Part shown: piece by piece, positions 1 to 8,168 of the stretch
How positions within the stretch are numbered: position 1 is the stretch's first letter
Layout of the letters: each line of letters begins with the position of its first letter
Assembly (NCBI GenBank): GCA_020723405.1
Contig: DYIY01000027.1
Coordinates: 1-36,513, forward strand
DNA length: 36,513 nt
Direction of reading: 5' to 3'
Source: Thiobacillus denitrificans
GTDB taxonomy: Bacteria > Pseudomonadota > Gammaproteobacteria > Burkholderiales > Thiobacillaceae
The notes under the pieces: model-generated
The model's input: the letters and a program-made list of their open reading frames with translations, nothing else
Databases searched by the model: none
Told to the model about the DNA's origin: nothing
Translations under genes and position numbers: made by a program

Positions 1-42
1 GCTATTTCCCGCATTTATCACTTTCCTTGCTCTTCATTTATC

Positions 43-225
43 TCATCTCTGTTCATCCTCCATCTTCCGATATTCCTCGGGCAGGTAGGCGCGCACCAGG
101 GCCCTGATCCGGTGGGTGCCCATGACCTCGCCGTGCATGAGGATATTCGGGTGGGCGGCCAATGCAGTCCGCACCATGGTGCTGCCACTTCGGGCAGGAC
201 TGATGAGGATGAAACGTTTGGTCAT
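43..225 (-). pseudogene. Truncated sulfotransferase (N-terminal fragment, 60 aa)
   Basis: The 60 residues contain the P-loop-like 5'-phosphosulfate-binding motif of PAPS-dependent sulfotransferases (ISPARSGSTMV, about residues 8-18), followed by the usual AAHPNILMHGE stretch. Family members normally run to 200-300 residues. Here the frame stops at TGA (43-45), and the other two frames also close before the window edge, so a single frameshift would not rescue it within the visible DNA. No 3'-phosphate-binding motif is present. The last 60 bases of the window are clearly richer in A+T than the genes around them, which fits a deletion or recombination junction. It lies 139 bases behind the intact sulfotransferase at 365-1123 and has only a weak ribosome-binding site (AGAGA). 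I infer a decayed gene; a real short protein is possible but unlikely. Confidence 0.55.
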
Positions 226-364
226 GGTCAGAATCTCTCGTTGGATTGCGGTGTCGCCATGGGGCGCGCCCGACCTGGGGTCGGAACATGGGGCTCAAGG
301 GAGATCACATTCCCAGAAGAGCCCGGCGGGTGCGGAGGGAGTCCTTGGAATTGGGTCGACCGGT

Positions 365-1123
365 TCATTGCTTGAGGTTGTTGACCGCACTTTCATACAG
401 ACGCAGGTCCCAGGCATTTCGTTCAAGCAATTCCGCCCACAGGGCCTCCCCCAGGTCTTTCCGCAGGCCCGCCAGGCGTCCATCCAGGTCATCGGCCCGA
501 TGGGGATTCGCGTTGACCACCCGATATTCCCTGGCCAGCGCGATGGCACTGTCATCCAGCAACTTGCCCAACCTCGTCACACTGGCATCAAAATCTTCCA
601 CCAGGCCATAGAAACGCAAGCCGCTCAAGGCCTGCCAGGCCTGATCGTATTCCACGGGGCCGATCGGCCGTCGACTGTACTTCCTGGACCCAAGAAGGAA
701 GGCTGTCTGGCAATTGTGCACCACGCCGTTCAACGCACTGCCGAAGCGCCAGCGCAGATAATCCCCCAGGGACAACCGGGCCGCATGTTCGGCGCCCAGG
801 CTGACCGGTCCGTGCATCTGACCCTGCTTCCGCTCGAATTCATACACCGAGCGCACCCGATCGAGCGGGTGTCGCAGGAACACGATGGGGATGACATCCA
901 CCAGGGCCGATTCCGGCACGGGAAACATCAAATGGTGGCTGGAAACGGCCTTGACCTGGGGATGTCCGACCAGGAAATCAACCAGTTCCTCTGGCTTGAT
1001 CCGGCTTGCGGCATTGCTGCCCTCGAAGGCCCGCCAGGCCTGACCGAAGGTGTTTTGCAGCAGCGAGTCCACCGTGGACCCTGCATTCTTGAAGATGTGG
1101 TAATGAACCAGGACCTTGCGCAT
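365..1123 (-). CDS. Sulfotransferase family protein (capsule locus)
   Basis: A 252-residue cytosolic protein of the Sulfotransfer_2-like group, which moves sulfate from PAPS to a hydroxyl, often on a carbohydrate. The 5'-phosphosulfate loop is HIFKNAGSTVDS (residues 9-20) and the 3'-phosphate-binding motif is FLRHPLDRVRSVYEF (about 82-96). The ATG at 1121-1123 puts the loop close to the N-terminus, as in its paralog at 8879-9664, which begins with nearly the same sequence (HYHIFKNAGS.VD). It starts 6 bases after the stop of the heptose nucleotidyltransferase-phosphatase gene, so it is probably in the same operon. The acceptor is not readable from sequence. By context it would be the polysaccharide or its heptose residues, which is inference. 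Confidence 0.85.
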   Translation of the reverse strand: MRKVLVHYHIFKNAGSTVDSLLQNTFGQAWRAFEGSNAASRIKPEELVDFLVGHPQVKAVSSHHLMFPVPESALVDVIPIVFLRHPLDRVRSVYEFERKQGQMHGPVSLGAEHAARLSLGDYLRWRFGSALNGVVHNCQTAFLLGSRKYSRRPIGPVEYDQAWQALSGLRFYGLVEDFDASVTRLGKLLDDSAIALAREYRVVNANPHRADDLDGRLAGLRKDLGEALWAELLERNAWDLRLYESAVNNLKQ

Positions 1124-1129
1124 GCCCCG

Positions 1130-2359
1130 TCAGGCTCCTAACACGTTCGTTTCGACAAAATGCAGCAGGTTGCCGCCCTGGAAATGCAGACCGTCGATTC
1201 CAGCTTGGCGGGCCGCCTGCAGATCACTCTCCTTGTCGCCGACGAGGAGGGATGCTTCCCTGCGCACCGGCCAGTACATCAGCAAATCCTCGATCATGCC
1301 CGGGGCAGGCTTGCGGCATTGGCAGGTGATGGCCAGACCGTCCACCACGCCTTCCGGATGGTGGGGGCAATAGCGGAAATCATCGATGTGCCCCCCAAGG
1401 GACTTGAGGTCTTCGTTCATCCAGGCATGCAAACGCTCGACCGCGCCGGCGTCGTAGTAACCCCTGGCGATGCCCGCCTGATTGGTCACCACAAACACCA
1501 GCCAGCCGCGGTCATTGAGCAGGCGGATGGTCTCCCGGGCGCCGTCGATCCACTGAAAATCCGCGATCCGGTGGGTATAGCCCTGGTGATCGTGATTCAG
1601 CACGCCGTCCCGGTCCAGGAAAATCGCTGGCCGTTGCATGGCCTCCGGGATGGCCGTCTGGGCTACGGCAAAATCCTCAGGAACGCCGATGTCGAGGAAA
1701 AAACCATCATAGGTCTGGCCACCCACCCTGCCCCGGCTAGCCAGCCCGGGCAATACGTCCCTCTCGAGGGAGACCGGCCCCCTGTCTGGCAGGGCCTCCA
1801 CCAAGCCGCGGGACAACCAGTACACCCCGCCGTTCACGAGGGCAGCCTCGTCCGAGGCCGGGCGTTCCCTGAACGCGACAAGCCGGTCACCGTGCAATTC
1901 CACGGTGCCATAACGGGCGGCGTTGGCCACGGGGCGCAGGCTCAGCCAGGCGTCCGTGCCAGCATCCAGGGGGCGCCGGGTCAGGTCCAGCAGGTTGAAG
2001 TCGAACAGGCTGTCACCGTTGAGGAGCAGAAACGCCGGTTGCAAATGCTCCTGGGCCAGCACCAGGGCACCGCCGGTGCCGGCGGGCTCGGCTTCCACCA
2101 GGACCCGGACCCGGCACTGGAGTCGACGGATCCAGTCGCTGTCCGCGAAGGTTTGCACCAGCTCCCCCTTGTAGCCTGCCAGGAGGATGAAATCATTGAA
2201 ACCGTGCCGGCGCACGTTTTCCATCAGGTAGGCCAGAAAGGGTTTGCCGGCCACGGGCAGGAGCGGTTTTGGGCAGTCGGCCGTCAGGGGGCCCAGGCGG
2301 CTGCCCAGGCCGCCCACCAGAATGACGCATTGGCCGCCATGGCCATCCGTCCTGAGCAT
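1130..2359 (-). CDS. hddC-gmhB: Bifunctional heptose-1-P nucleotidyltransferase / heptose-1,7-bisphosphate phosphatase (HddC-GmhB fusion)
   Basis: A 409-residue two-domain protein. Residues 10-235 are a sugar-phosphate nucleotidyltransferase: GGLGSRLGPLT with K31 (about 16-31), the metal site LNGDSLFD (114-121) and FLDIG (221-225). Residues 243-400 are a HAD-IIIA phosphatase of GmhB type: FLDRDGVLN (247-255) with nucleophile D249 and acid D251, VTNQ (291-294), CRKP (348-351), GDKESDL (374-380), and a zinc-binding loop with C331, H333, C346 and C348. Together they would remove the 7-phosphate of D-glycero-alpha-D-manno-heptose-1,7-bisphosphate and add GMP, giving GDP-heptose. I chose the ATG at 2357-2359 because GGGAGG lies just before it; an upstream in-frame start would overlap hddA by about 56 bases. 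GDP rather than ADP is inferred from the neighbouring HddA-type kinase. Confidence 0.85.
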   Translation of the reverse strand: MLRTDGHGGQCVILVGGLGSRLGPLTADCPKPLLPVAGKPFLAYLMENVRRHGFNDFILLAGYKGELVQTFADSDWIRRLQCRVRVLVEAEPAGTGGALVLAQEHLQPAFLLLNGDSLFDFNLLDLTRRPLDAGTDAWLSLRPVANAARYGTVELHGDRLVAFRERPASDEAALVNGGVYWLSRGLVEALPDRGPVSLERDVLPGLASRGRVGGQTYDGFFLDIGVPEDFAVAQTAIPEAMQRPAIFLDRDGVLNHDHQGYTHRIADFQWIDGARETIRLLNDRGWLVFVVTNQAGIARGYYDAGAVERLHAWMNEDLKSLGGHIDDFRYCPHHPEGVVDGLAITCQCRKPAPGMIEDLLMYWPVRREASLLVGDKESDLQAARQAGIDGLHFQGGNLLHFVETNVLGA

Positions 2360-2372
2360 GGGCCCCTCCCGC

Positions 2373-3410
2373 TCAGCAGCGCCAGGCGATGGCGCCCTGG
2401 CTGGTGAAGTGCACGGTGTGGATGGCACCGGTTTCCCGGGCCAGGGCGCGGCAGACCTCCGGGCGGCGGGTCGGGTCCACCATGAACATCATGAACCCGC
2501 CACCGCCCGCGCCGGAGATCTTGCCTGCGTAGGCGCCGGCATTGATGGCCTGCTCGTAGATGCGGTCGATGGATTCGCTGGCGATCATGTCGGACAACTT
2601 CTTCTTGGCCCGCCAGCTGTGGCCCAGGATGTCGGCCACGCCGCGCAGGTCCCCGCGCAGCAGGTGGCCCTTCATCCGTTCGGCGTCGGCCTTCAGGGCG
2701 TGCATGGCATCCAGGGCCTTGCTCTGGCCCGAGACGACATTGCGGGTCTGTTCCTCGATGATGGCTGCGGAGTCGCGGGAAACGCCGGTGAAATAGACAA
2801 CCAGGGTGGCTTCCAGTTCGGCCAGGGTCGATTCCCTGATCCGCAGGGGATTCACCAGGACGCGGTCATTGGCGGAGAACTCCATGAAGTTGAAGCCACC
2901 GAAGGTGGCTGCGTACTGATCCTGCTTGCCGCCCTGGAGTCCCAGGTCCTTGCGTTCGATCCGGTACGCCAGATGGGCCACGTCGTATTCCCCCATGGGC
3001 AGCATGAGAAATTCCTTCAGGGCCTCCACCATGGAGACGATGACCGTGGAGGAGGACCCGAGCCCGGATCCGGCGGGGGCATCGCTGTGGGTGGTCAGGA
3101 TGATGCTGAGGGGACGACCATGGTTGAATTCCCGCACGATGCGCCGGTAAACGCCGCGATGTAGGGAAAGAGGACCTTCGGTGGGCATGTCGGGGTCGGC
3201 CGCCAGGATTTCCTCCTTCTGCAGGTCCGTGGCCCGGAAGATGACCTGGCCGGGAGGGGCCGTTTCCACGGTGGCGTAGGCATACATGGAGATGGTGGCA
3301 TTGAGCACCTGTCCACCATACTCGTCACAGTAGGGCGCCACATCGGTGCCGCCACCCGCCAACCCCAGGCGCAGGGGGGCCCTGGCCCTAATACGTTTCG
3401 TGTTGCTCAT
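2373..3410 (-). CDS. hddA: D-glycero-alpha-D-manno-heptose-7-phosphate kinase (GHMP kinase)
   Basis: A 345-residue GHMP-superfamily kinase that phosphorylates C1 of D-glycero-alpha-D-manno-heptose 7-phosphate, the second step towards GDP-heptose. It begins RARAPLRLGLAGGGTDVAPY (8-27), typical of the HddA/FKP kinase branch. The ATP-binding glycine loop is PAGSGLGSSS (112-121), and the C-terminal GHMP motif is KISGAGGGGFMMF (297-309). The ATG at 3408-3410 gives the N-terminus expected for the family; the frame extends 62 codons upstream with no family similarity. The next gene, hddC-gmhB, starts 13 bases after the stop and supplies the following two steps. A fucose/GlcNAc kinase-like role is a weaker alternative, made less likely by gmhA in the same locus. 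Confidence 0.85.
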   Translation of the reverse strand: MSNTKRIRARAPLRLGLAGGGTDVAPYCDEYGGQVLNATISMYAYATVETAPPGQVIFRATDLQKEEILAADPDMPTEGPLSLHRGVYRRIVREFNHGRPLSIILTTHSDAPAGSGLGSSSTVIVSMVEALKEFLMLPMGEYDVAHLAYRIERKDLGLQGGKQDQYAATFGGFNFMEFSANDRVLVNPLRIRESTLAELEATLVVYFTGVSRDSAAIIEEQTRNVVSGQSKALDAMHALKADAERMKGHLLRGDLRGVADILGHSWRAKKKLSDMIASESIDRIYEQAINAGAYAGKISGAGGGGFMMFMVDPTRRPEVCRALARETGAIHTVHFTSQGAIAWRC

Positions 3411-3462
3411 GCTGATTGCCTGGCCGCCTTGGGCGGCCTTCCTCTGGATTGACCGTGGCGTT

Positions 3463-4197
3463 TCACAATTCCGAAAGGTTCTTGAAGGGAGGTCGTCCGG
3501 GATTGCTTTCGCGCAGGGTCCGTTGATCGTCCCGGTATTGGTTGAGATGCAGCCGGACTTCGTCGTCCGGTTGCCGTGTGGCGGGAAGGCGCCCACCCTG
3601 GGCGACTTCCTGTTCCGGGCGCTTCCGGATCAGCACCTCGATGGCCGATTCCGACACCGGCCCCAGGGTCTGGTCGTACCTGGGCAGGTCGTAACGGTAG
3701 GCCAGGTCGATGACCTTGATGTGGCGCACGTCACAGGCCTCCCCCAGCCCTTTGACCAGGTCGATCAGGTTGAGGGAGCGGGGGCTCCAGGACCGGGACT
3801 TGAAGACCGTGAAGGTCCATTTGTGGTCCCGGTTGAAGGTGCTGGGGAACACCCCCTGCTCATACAGGTCCTCATCCGGCACGGTGAGGATCAGATGTCC
3901 GCCGGGCCGCAGGATGCGAAACCAGTTGCCCAGGGCCATGGCGGGATCCCGCATGTGTTCCAGACAGTGGCTGGAATGGACGAAATCCATTGAGGCATCC
4001 GGAAGCCCTGCCATATCCTGGGCATCGCCATCTTCCAGGTCCCAGGTCCGGACCGATTCCATCAGCGGGAAAAGCGCCTTGTACAGGACGAGGGGATCCG
4101 GCTTGCCGCCGATGTCCACGCCCACTCCGCGAAAGACCCTGCGGATCATGTCCGGATCGTGCAGGCGACGGACGATGGACTTGCTGCATTCTTTCAT
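3463..4197 (-). CDS. Class I SAM-dependent methyltransferase
   Basis: A 244-residue protein with a Methyltransf_11-like fold. SAM-binding motif I reads GVGVDIGGKPD (about 24-34), the acidic stretch WDLEDGDAQDM follows, and the post-motif region has SSHCLEHMRDP and ILRPGGHLILTVPDED, the usual HxxEH and RPGG signature. The C-terminal 60 residues are charged and have no recognised domain. Its ATG overlaps the stop of the large fusion gene by four bases (ATGA, 4194-4197), which indicates translational coupling. It probably methylates a sugar hydroxyl or the chain end of the polysaccharide; no substrate can be assigned from sequence. Confidence 0.8.
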   Translation of the reverse strand: MKECSKSIVRRLHDPDMIRRVFRGVGVDIGGKPDPLVLYKALFPLMESVRTWDLEDGDAQDMAGLPDASMDFVHSSHCLEHMRDPAMALGNWFRILRPGGHLILTVPDEDLYEQGVFPSTFNRDHKWTFTVFKSRSWSPRSLNLIDLVKGLGEACDVRHIKVIDLAYRYDLPRYDQTLGPVSESAIEVLIRKRPEQEVAQGGRLPATRQPDDEVRLHLNQYRDDQRTLRESNPGRPPFKNLSEL

Positions 4198-7100
4198 TTC
4201 TTGGCTTTCGTGGTCGACATGCTTGTAGTCGGGTCAACCCCGGATACCGGCCCCGTACGCGGCACGTAGCCGGACTGGGCCAGGATCTCCCGGATGCGAG
4301 CCAGCCCCAGCCGGCTCCCGTAATTCCGCTCGACAAAGTCCAGGCTGTTACCCGACAAGGTGCGCCAGAGGGCCTGATCGCGGTGCAGGGTGATGACGGC
4401 CTCGGCCATGGCCTGGGGGTCATCGGCGATCAGGACGTCCTGGCCATGGCTGAGGCCCATGCCTTCGGCGGCACAGCCGGTTGCCACCACGGGGACCCCA
4501 TGGGCCATGCTCATGGCCACCTTGCCCTTGATGCCGGCGCCATAGCGGATGGGTGCGATGGACATCCTGGCTTTCTCGAAATAGGGCTCCAGGTGTTCGA
4601 CGAACCCGGTCACGATGATGCCGTCCTTGCCATCCAGTTTCTGCACCTCCGGGGGCGGATGACTGCCTACCACGTGGAAGGTGATGTCCGGTATCGCGGC
4701 CCGGACCCTGGGCCAGACTTCCCGGGCGAAGTAGAGCACGGCGTCCACGTTGGGGAGATGCCGGTAGCCGCCCAGGAACAGGAGGCCCTGGCGCTGATCG
4801 AAGGGTGTCCTACAGCCAACCGGATCCAGTATCCAGGGAAACACGTAGACGGCTGAACCGGGGCTTTCCTGATGCAGCACTTCCTGCTCGAAGGTGCTGT
4901 GTACGATCGTCAGGTCAACCGACTCGATCAGCCCCAGTTCCAGTTTGCGTGTGCGCTCGGCCTTCCTGAGTTTTTCCTGGTCCCCATCCAGTTCCGCCTG
5001 GCGCATTTCCCGGATGTAGTGCAGATCCGAGGTATGGAAGACCACCCGGGCCTGGGGACAGGTCTTGCGGACGGTATCCAGATGACGCCCCGCCGCGCCG
5101 GACCGGAAGATGAGGACCACGTCGAACAGGCTGCCGTAGTCCTTGAGGTAATCCCTGACCGACCGGTAGAAGGGGTAATAGACCGCCTCGATGCCGATGC
5201 GCTGCAAATCCCGGGTTTCCTTGGGCATGTAGAGGAAGTTGTCCTCGGGGATGAAAGTCACCTTGAAGCCGTTGCCCTGGAAAGCCTTCATGATTTCCAG
5301 GCAGGTGAGGGAGCCCGCGTCCTGGTCTGGGGTCGGCGTGCAATGGTCGATGACCAGGACCCGTCCCCGGACCACCCTTTCCTTTTCCAGCAAGGGCTCA
5401 TGTCCATTGGGCCGGTGCCCCGCCACGGTGGATGCCCATCGTTCCCGGAGTTTCCGGGCGTTGCTGACCTGGTAGGCCTTCACGCCCTTGCTGGTGTCGG
5501 TGCCGGAACTGATGCCCTCGAAGTGGAGCAGCATGGACAGGGGTTGGTATACCACCCGCTTTCCGTCACGCCTGACCCGCAGCGCCAGGTCGCTGTCTTC
5601 CCCATAGGCCACGTCATACCATTCATCGAAGCCCCCCAGAGTCTCCCAGTCTTGCCGGGACAGGGCGATGGAAGCGCCGGAGATGTAGTCGACGTCACGC
5701 CGGTAAGCGTATTCCGGCCGCCTGGGATTTTCGTAACGACCGTAGTTCCAGGCCGAGAGATCCTGCCAGAGGATACCGCCAGCCTCCTGCAAGCGCCCGT
5801 CGGGATAAATCAGGCGGGAACCTGCCAGCCCGATGCTGTCATCGGATTCGAGGGTGCCGATCAGTTCGTCCAACCAACCGGGCAGCACGAAGGTGTCGTT
5901 GTTGAGGAAGACCAGATAGCGCCCCCTGGCTTCGCGCGCTGCCTGGTTGCAGTTACGGATGAAGCCCTGGTTCGCTCCGGTGCCGATACGGCGCACGCAG
6001 CCCCGGCGCTGCGCGAAGATCTGACCGGTGGCATCGGTGGATGCATCGTCTCCGATCAGTATCTCGTAGCTGTAGCGGCTGGGAGAAGCCAGCACCGAGC
6101 AGATGCAGGCCAGGGTGTAGGCCAGTTGGTTGTAGACCGGGATGATGATCGACACGTCCGGCCGATCGTGCGTACCCGAGGGGACGGGATGGGCTTCGAT
6201 CTCCATGAGCATGGCGGCAATGTCTGCATCCGTTGGGGGAGTGATGTTGGCATCGGAGGAAAAGGGCAGCCGGTAATTGCGCATCCGGTTCATCAGCAGG
6301 GCAGATTCCGACTCTCCCCATTCGGCTTCGAATAACTTGATCAGCGCGGCAGTCGGTTCGCTGACCCGGCTCTGTGCGCTCCTCCCGCTCGGCTTTTCAG
6401 CCGGAACTGCCGGCCCGGCCATCGCAGTCCCGGCGGGTGTACCCGGGACACTCGCCGCCGGCGCCCGCCCCGGCAGCCTGGGATGATCACACCCCCTGAC
6501 GTAATGGATCAGGGGATTCTCCCCCGTGCGCTGGAGTTCCGGATTGCGCTTCAGGTATGCGGCTGGGTCGAAATCGGGGTTGGGCCAACGCCCTTCGCGA
6601 TAGCCCTTCACCAGATAGTGCAACAGGGGAGGAAGCCTCAGTTCGAGAACGTCCGGGTTGCTCGAAAGATAGTAATCTTCATCGAACGCCCAGTGTGCCG
6701 GGTAGCCCAGCAGCCAGCCCACCTGGAGGTAGTGCTGGACGGGGTTGAGTCCTGCCTTCAGGATTTCCGGGTTACGTTCCAGATAGGTCTTGGCATCGAA
6801 CAGCCAATGGGGGCGATAGCCCGCCCGGGCGCCGACCTGGAGGTAGTGGACCAGGGGGTCGGCATGGCCGTGGCTGGCCTCGGGATAAAGGTCCTGGTAA
6901 AGGTTCACATCGAACAGGGGATGGGGCGAGCGGCCTTCCCTTGCGCCATGCCGCAAGTAATGGACCAGGGGATTCAGCTTTCGGGCGGCCACGTCGGGAT
7001 TGCAGGCCAGGTACCAGGCTCCGTCAAACAGCGGATGGGGACCGCCGCTCTTCCTTACCCCGTGCTTGAGGTAATGGGCGAGGGGATCCATCTGGGACTG

Positions 7101-8168
7101 TCTGGCCCCTGGGCAGTTCGAAAGGTAATGCACTGGACTGAACAGGACGCTGTCGGCCAACAGCCGGAAGTCGCGGGTATGCTTGACCAGCAAATTGCCA
7201 AACCATCCCTTGGTCATGTGGCTGGCCACCTCAGCTTGGGCCGACATATCATCAGACAGCTTGCAATCCATCAGCCGGGCCCGGGTAATCCACCTTTTCT
7301 CCCTTTCCCGCAATTGCTCAAGCTGTTCGCGTTGTTCATTGAAGATTTTCTCCCTACTCCGCAATTGCTCAAGTTGTTCTCGTTGTTCATTGACCAGTTT
7401 AATACCGGCCAGGGCGAAATCCGATTCGAGGAAGTTCTGTTCAAGCAGACTACTGTCCGCTTCGGGAAGGGTTGCATCCGAGGCGATGGCGACGAGGTAA
7501 ACCGGCTTCACCAAGCCGGAATGCCCCAGACAAGTCTTGTCCTGGTAGTTGTAGCCGACGAAACGGGTTGCGCCTTCTTCCCGGCACAAAACCGAGCCAT
7601 AGAGGATCTTCTGGCCATACAGGAGGTGATGCGCGAAGTGCTGATCCAGCAAGGAGGTCAATTCGAGCCGGCTCAATTCCTTCACATGGTAGGGATTGGC
7701 CTCACCCACGGCGGCGGCGTACTCGTACTTGTCCGGACTGGACAAGACCAGGACCCCGCCAGGACGAAGCACCCGCTTGATTTCCGACATCATGGCGTGG
7801 TGCTGGTCGTGGTGCTCGATGGTTTCGAAGCTGACCACCACGTCCACACTGGCTGAAGGAAGGGGAATGGCGGCGCACTCCCCCTGCAGGAAACGGAGGT
7901 TGGGCCGACCATAGCGCCGGGTGCCATGGGCCACGGCATCCTCGGAGATGTCCACGCCCACCACGGAAGCCGCCTGGCCTGCCAGGATGTCCGATCCGTA
8001 GCCTTCCCCGGAAGCGATGTCCAGGACATCCTTGCCGCGGCAGATCTGCCGGGCGAACAGGTAGCGATGCACGTGCTCCAGGGCGATCTGCCCGGCCAGT
8101 TCCGGCACGTAGCGCTCGCCGGTCCAGTCGAGCCCCGGGCCTTTCAAGGGTTCGATTAGATCATTCAT
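4194..8168 (-). CDS. Giant MTase - coiled coil - HYLxxG repeats - GT2 - GT4 fusion protein
   Basis: A 1324-residue cytosolic protein with four parts. Residues 1-230: class I SAM methyltransferase (motif I VLDIASGEGYGSD, 48-60; FETIEHH, 114-120; RVLRPGGVLVLSSPD, 132-146). Residues about 258-292: short coiled coil built from two EQREQLEQLR repeats. Residues 361-557: five repeats of about 38 residues (HYLxxG...FDxxxYLxxNP) and a sixth partial one. Residues 671-900: GT2 glycosyltransferase (DVSIIIPVYNQ, 671-681; GDDAST, 706-711; NNDTFVLPGW, 756-765; GEDSDLALR, 856-864). Residues 935-1295: GT4-like transferase (LFLGGYRHLPN, 1130-1140; PIRYGAGIKGKVAMSMAHG, 1206-1224; GxxAEGM, about 1231-1237). No membrane segment or signal is seen. 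It overlaps the genes on both sides by four bases. It could add two sugars and a methyl cap to the growing chain; that division of labour is inference. Confidence 0.85.
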   Translation of the reverse strand: MNDLIEPLKGPGLDWTGERYVPELAGQIALEHVHRYLFARQICRGKDVLDIASGEGYGSDILAGQAASVVGVDISEDAVAHGTRRYGRPNLRFLQGECAAIPLPSASVDVVVSFETIEHHDQHHAMMSEIKRVLRPGGVLVLSSPDKYEYAAAVGEANPYHVKELSRLELTSLLDQHFAHHLLYGQKILYGSVLCREEGATRFVGYNYQDKTCLGHSGLVKPVYLVAIASDATLPEADSSLLEQNFLESDFALAGIKLVNEQREQLEQLRSREKIFNEQREQLEQLREREKRWITRARLMDCKLSDDMSAQAEVASHMTKGWFGNLLVKHTRDFRLLADSVLFSPVHYLSNCPGARQSQMDPLAHYLKHGVRKSGGPHPLFDGAWYLACNPDVAARKLNPLVHYLRHGAREGRSPHPLFDVNLYQDLYPEASHGHADPLVHYLQVGARAGYRPHWLFDAKTYLERNPEILKAGLNPVQHYLQVGWLLGYPAHWAFDEDYYLSSNPDVLELRLPPLLHYLVKGYREGRWPNPDFDPAAYLKRNPELQRTGENPLIHYVRGCDHPRLPGRAPAASVPGTPAGTAMAGPAVPAEKPSGRSAQSRVSEPTAALIKLFEAEWGESESALLMNRMRNYRLPFSSDANITPPTDADIAAMLMEIEAHPVPSGTHDRPDVSIIIPVYNQLAYTLACICSVLASPSRYSYEILIGDDASTDATGQIFAQRRGCVRRIGTGANQGFIRNCNQAAREARGRYLVFLNNDTFVLPGWLDELIGTLESDDSIGLAGSRLIYPDGRLQEAGGILWQDLSAWNYGRYENPRRPEYAYRRDVDYISGASIALSRQDWETLGGFDEWYDVAYGEDSDLALRVRRDGKRVVYQPLSMLLHFEGISSGTDTSKGVKAYQVSNARKLRERWASTVAGHRPNGHEPLLEKERVVRGRVLVIDHCTPTPDQDAGSLTCLEIMKAFQGNGFKVTFIPEDNFLYMPKETRDLQRIGIEAVYYPFYRSVRDYLKDYGSLFDVVLIFRSGAAGRHLDTVRKTCPQARVVFHTSDLHYIREMRQAELDGDQEKLRKAERTRKLELGLIESVDLTIVHSTFEQEVLHQESPGSAVYVFPWILDPVGCRTPFDQRQGLLFLGGYRHLPNVDAVLYFAREVWPRVRAAIPDITFHVVGSHPPPEVQKLDGKDGIIVTGFVEHLEPYFEKARMSIAPIRYGAGIKGKVAMSMAHGVPVVATGCAAEGMGLSHGQDVLIADDPQAMAEAVITLHRDQALWRTLSGNSLDFVERNYGSRLGLARIREILAQSGYVPRTGPVSGVDPTTSMSTTKAKK
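6498..7088 (-). repeat. Five tandem ~38-residue HYLxxG/FDxxxYLxxNP protein repeats
   Basis: Residues 361-557 of the large fusion protein repeat the pattern PLxHYLxxG - (R/L)xGxxPHxLFD - xxxYLxxNPDV with a period of about 37-39 residues. Units begin near residues 361, 400, 437, 476 and 514, with a sixth stub (PLIHYV) at 552. The repeats diverge at DNA level, so they are old or under protein-level selection. Similar repeats occur in other large bacterial glycosyltransferases, but I know of no established function. Confidence 0.8.
7295..7396 (-). repeat. 51-bp direct tandem repeat (two copies) encoding a coiled coil
   Basis: Copies at 7295-7345 and 7346-7396 agree at 44 of 51 positions by eye. 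The core GCAATTGCTCAAG recurs at 7310 and 7361. The period is 17 codons, so gain or loss of a unit keeps the reading frame. Each copy encodes NEQREQLEQLR(S/E)REK, a strongly heptad-like, charged helix in the linker between the methyltransferase and the repeat region. Confidence 0.85.

Noticed and set aside
43-298. 81-codon minus-strand frame at 53-298 as an alternative gene at the left edge
   Set aside because: It overlaps the sulfotransferase fragment in another frame and has an irregular His/Arg/Pro-rich composition with no motif.
6498-7396. CRISPR-like array suggested by repeated DNA
   Set aside because: The 51-bp repeat is a two-copy coding duplication with no spacers, and the HYLxxG repeats are protein repeats within one open frame.
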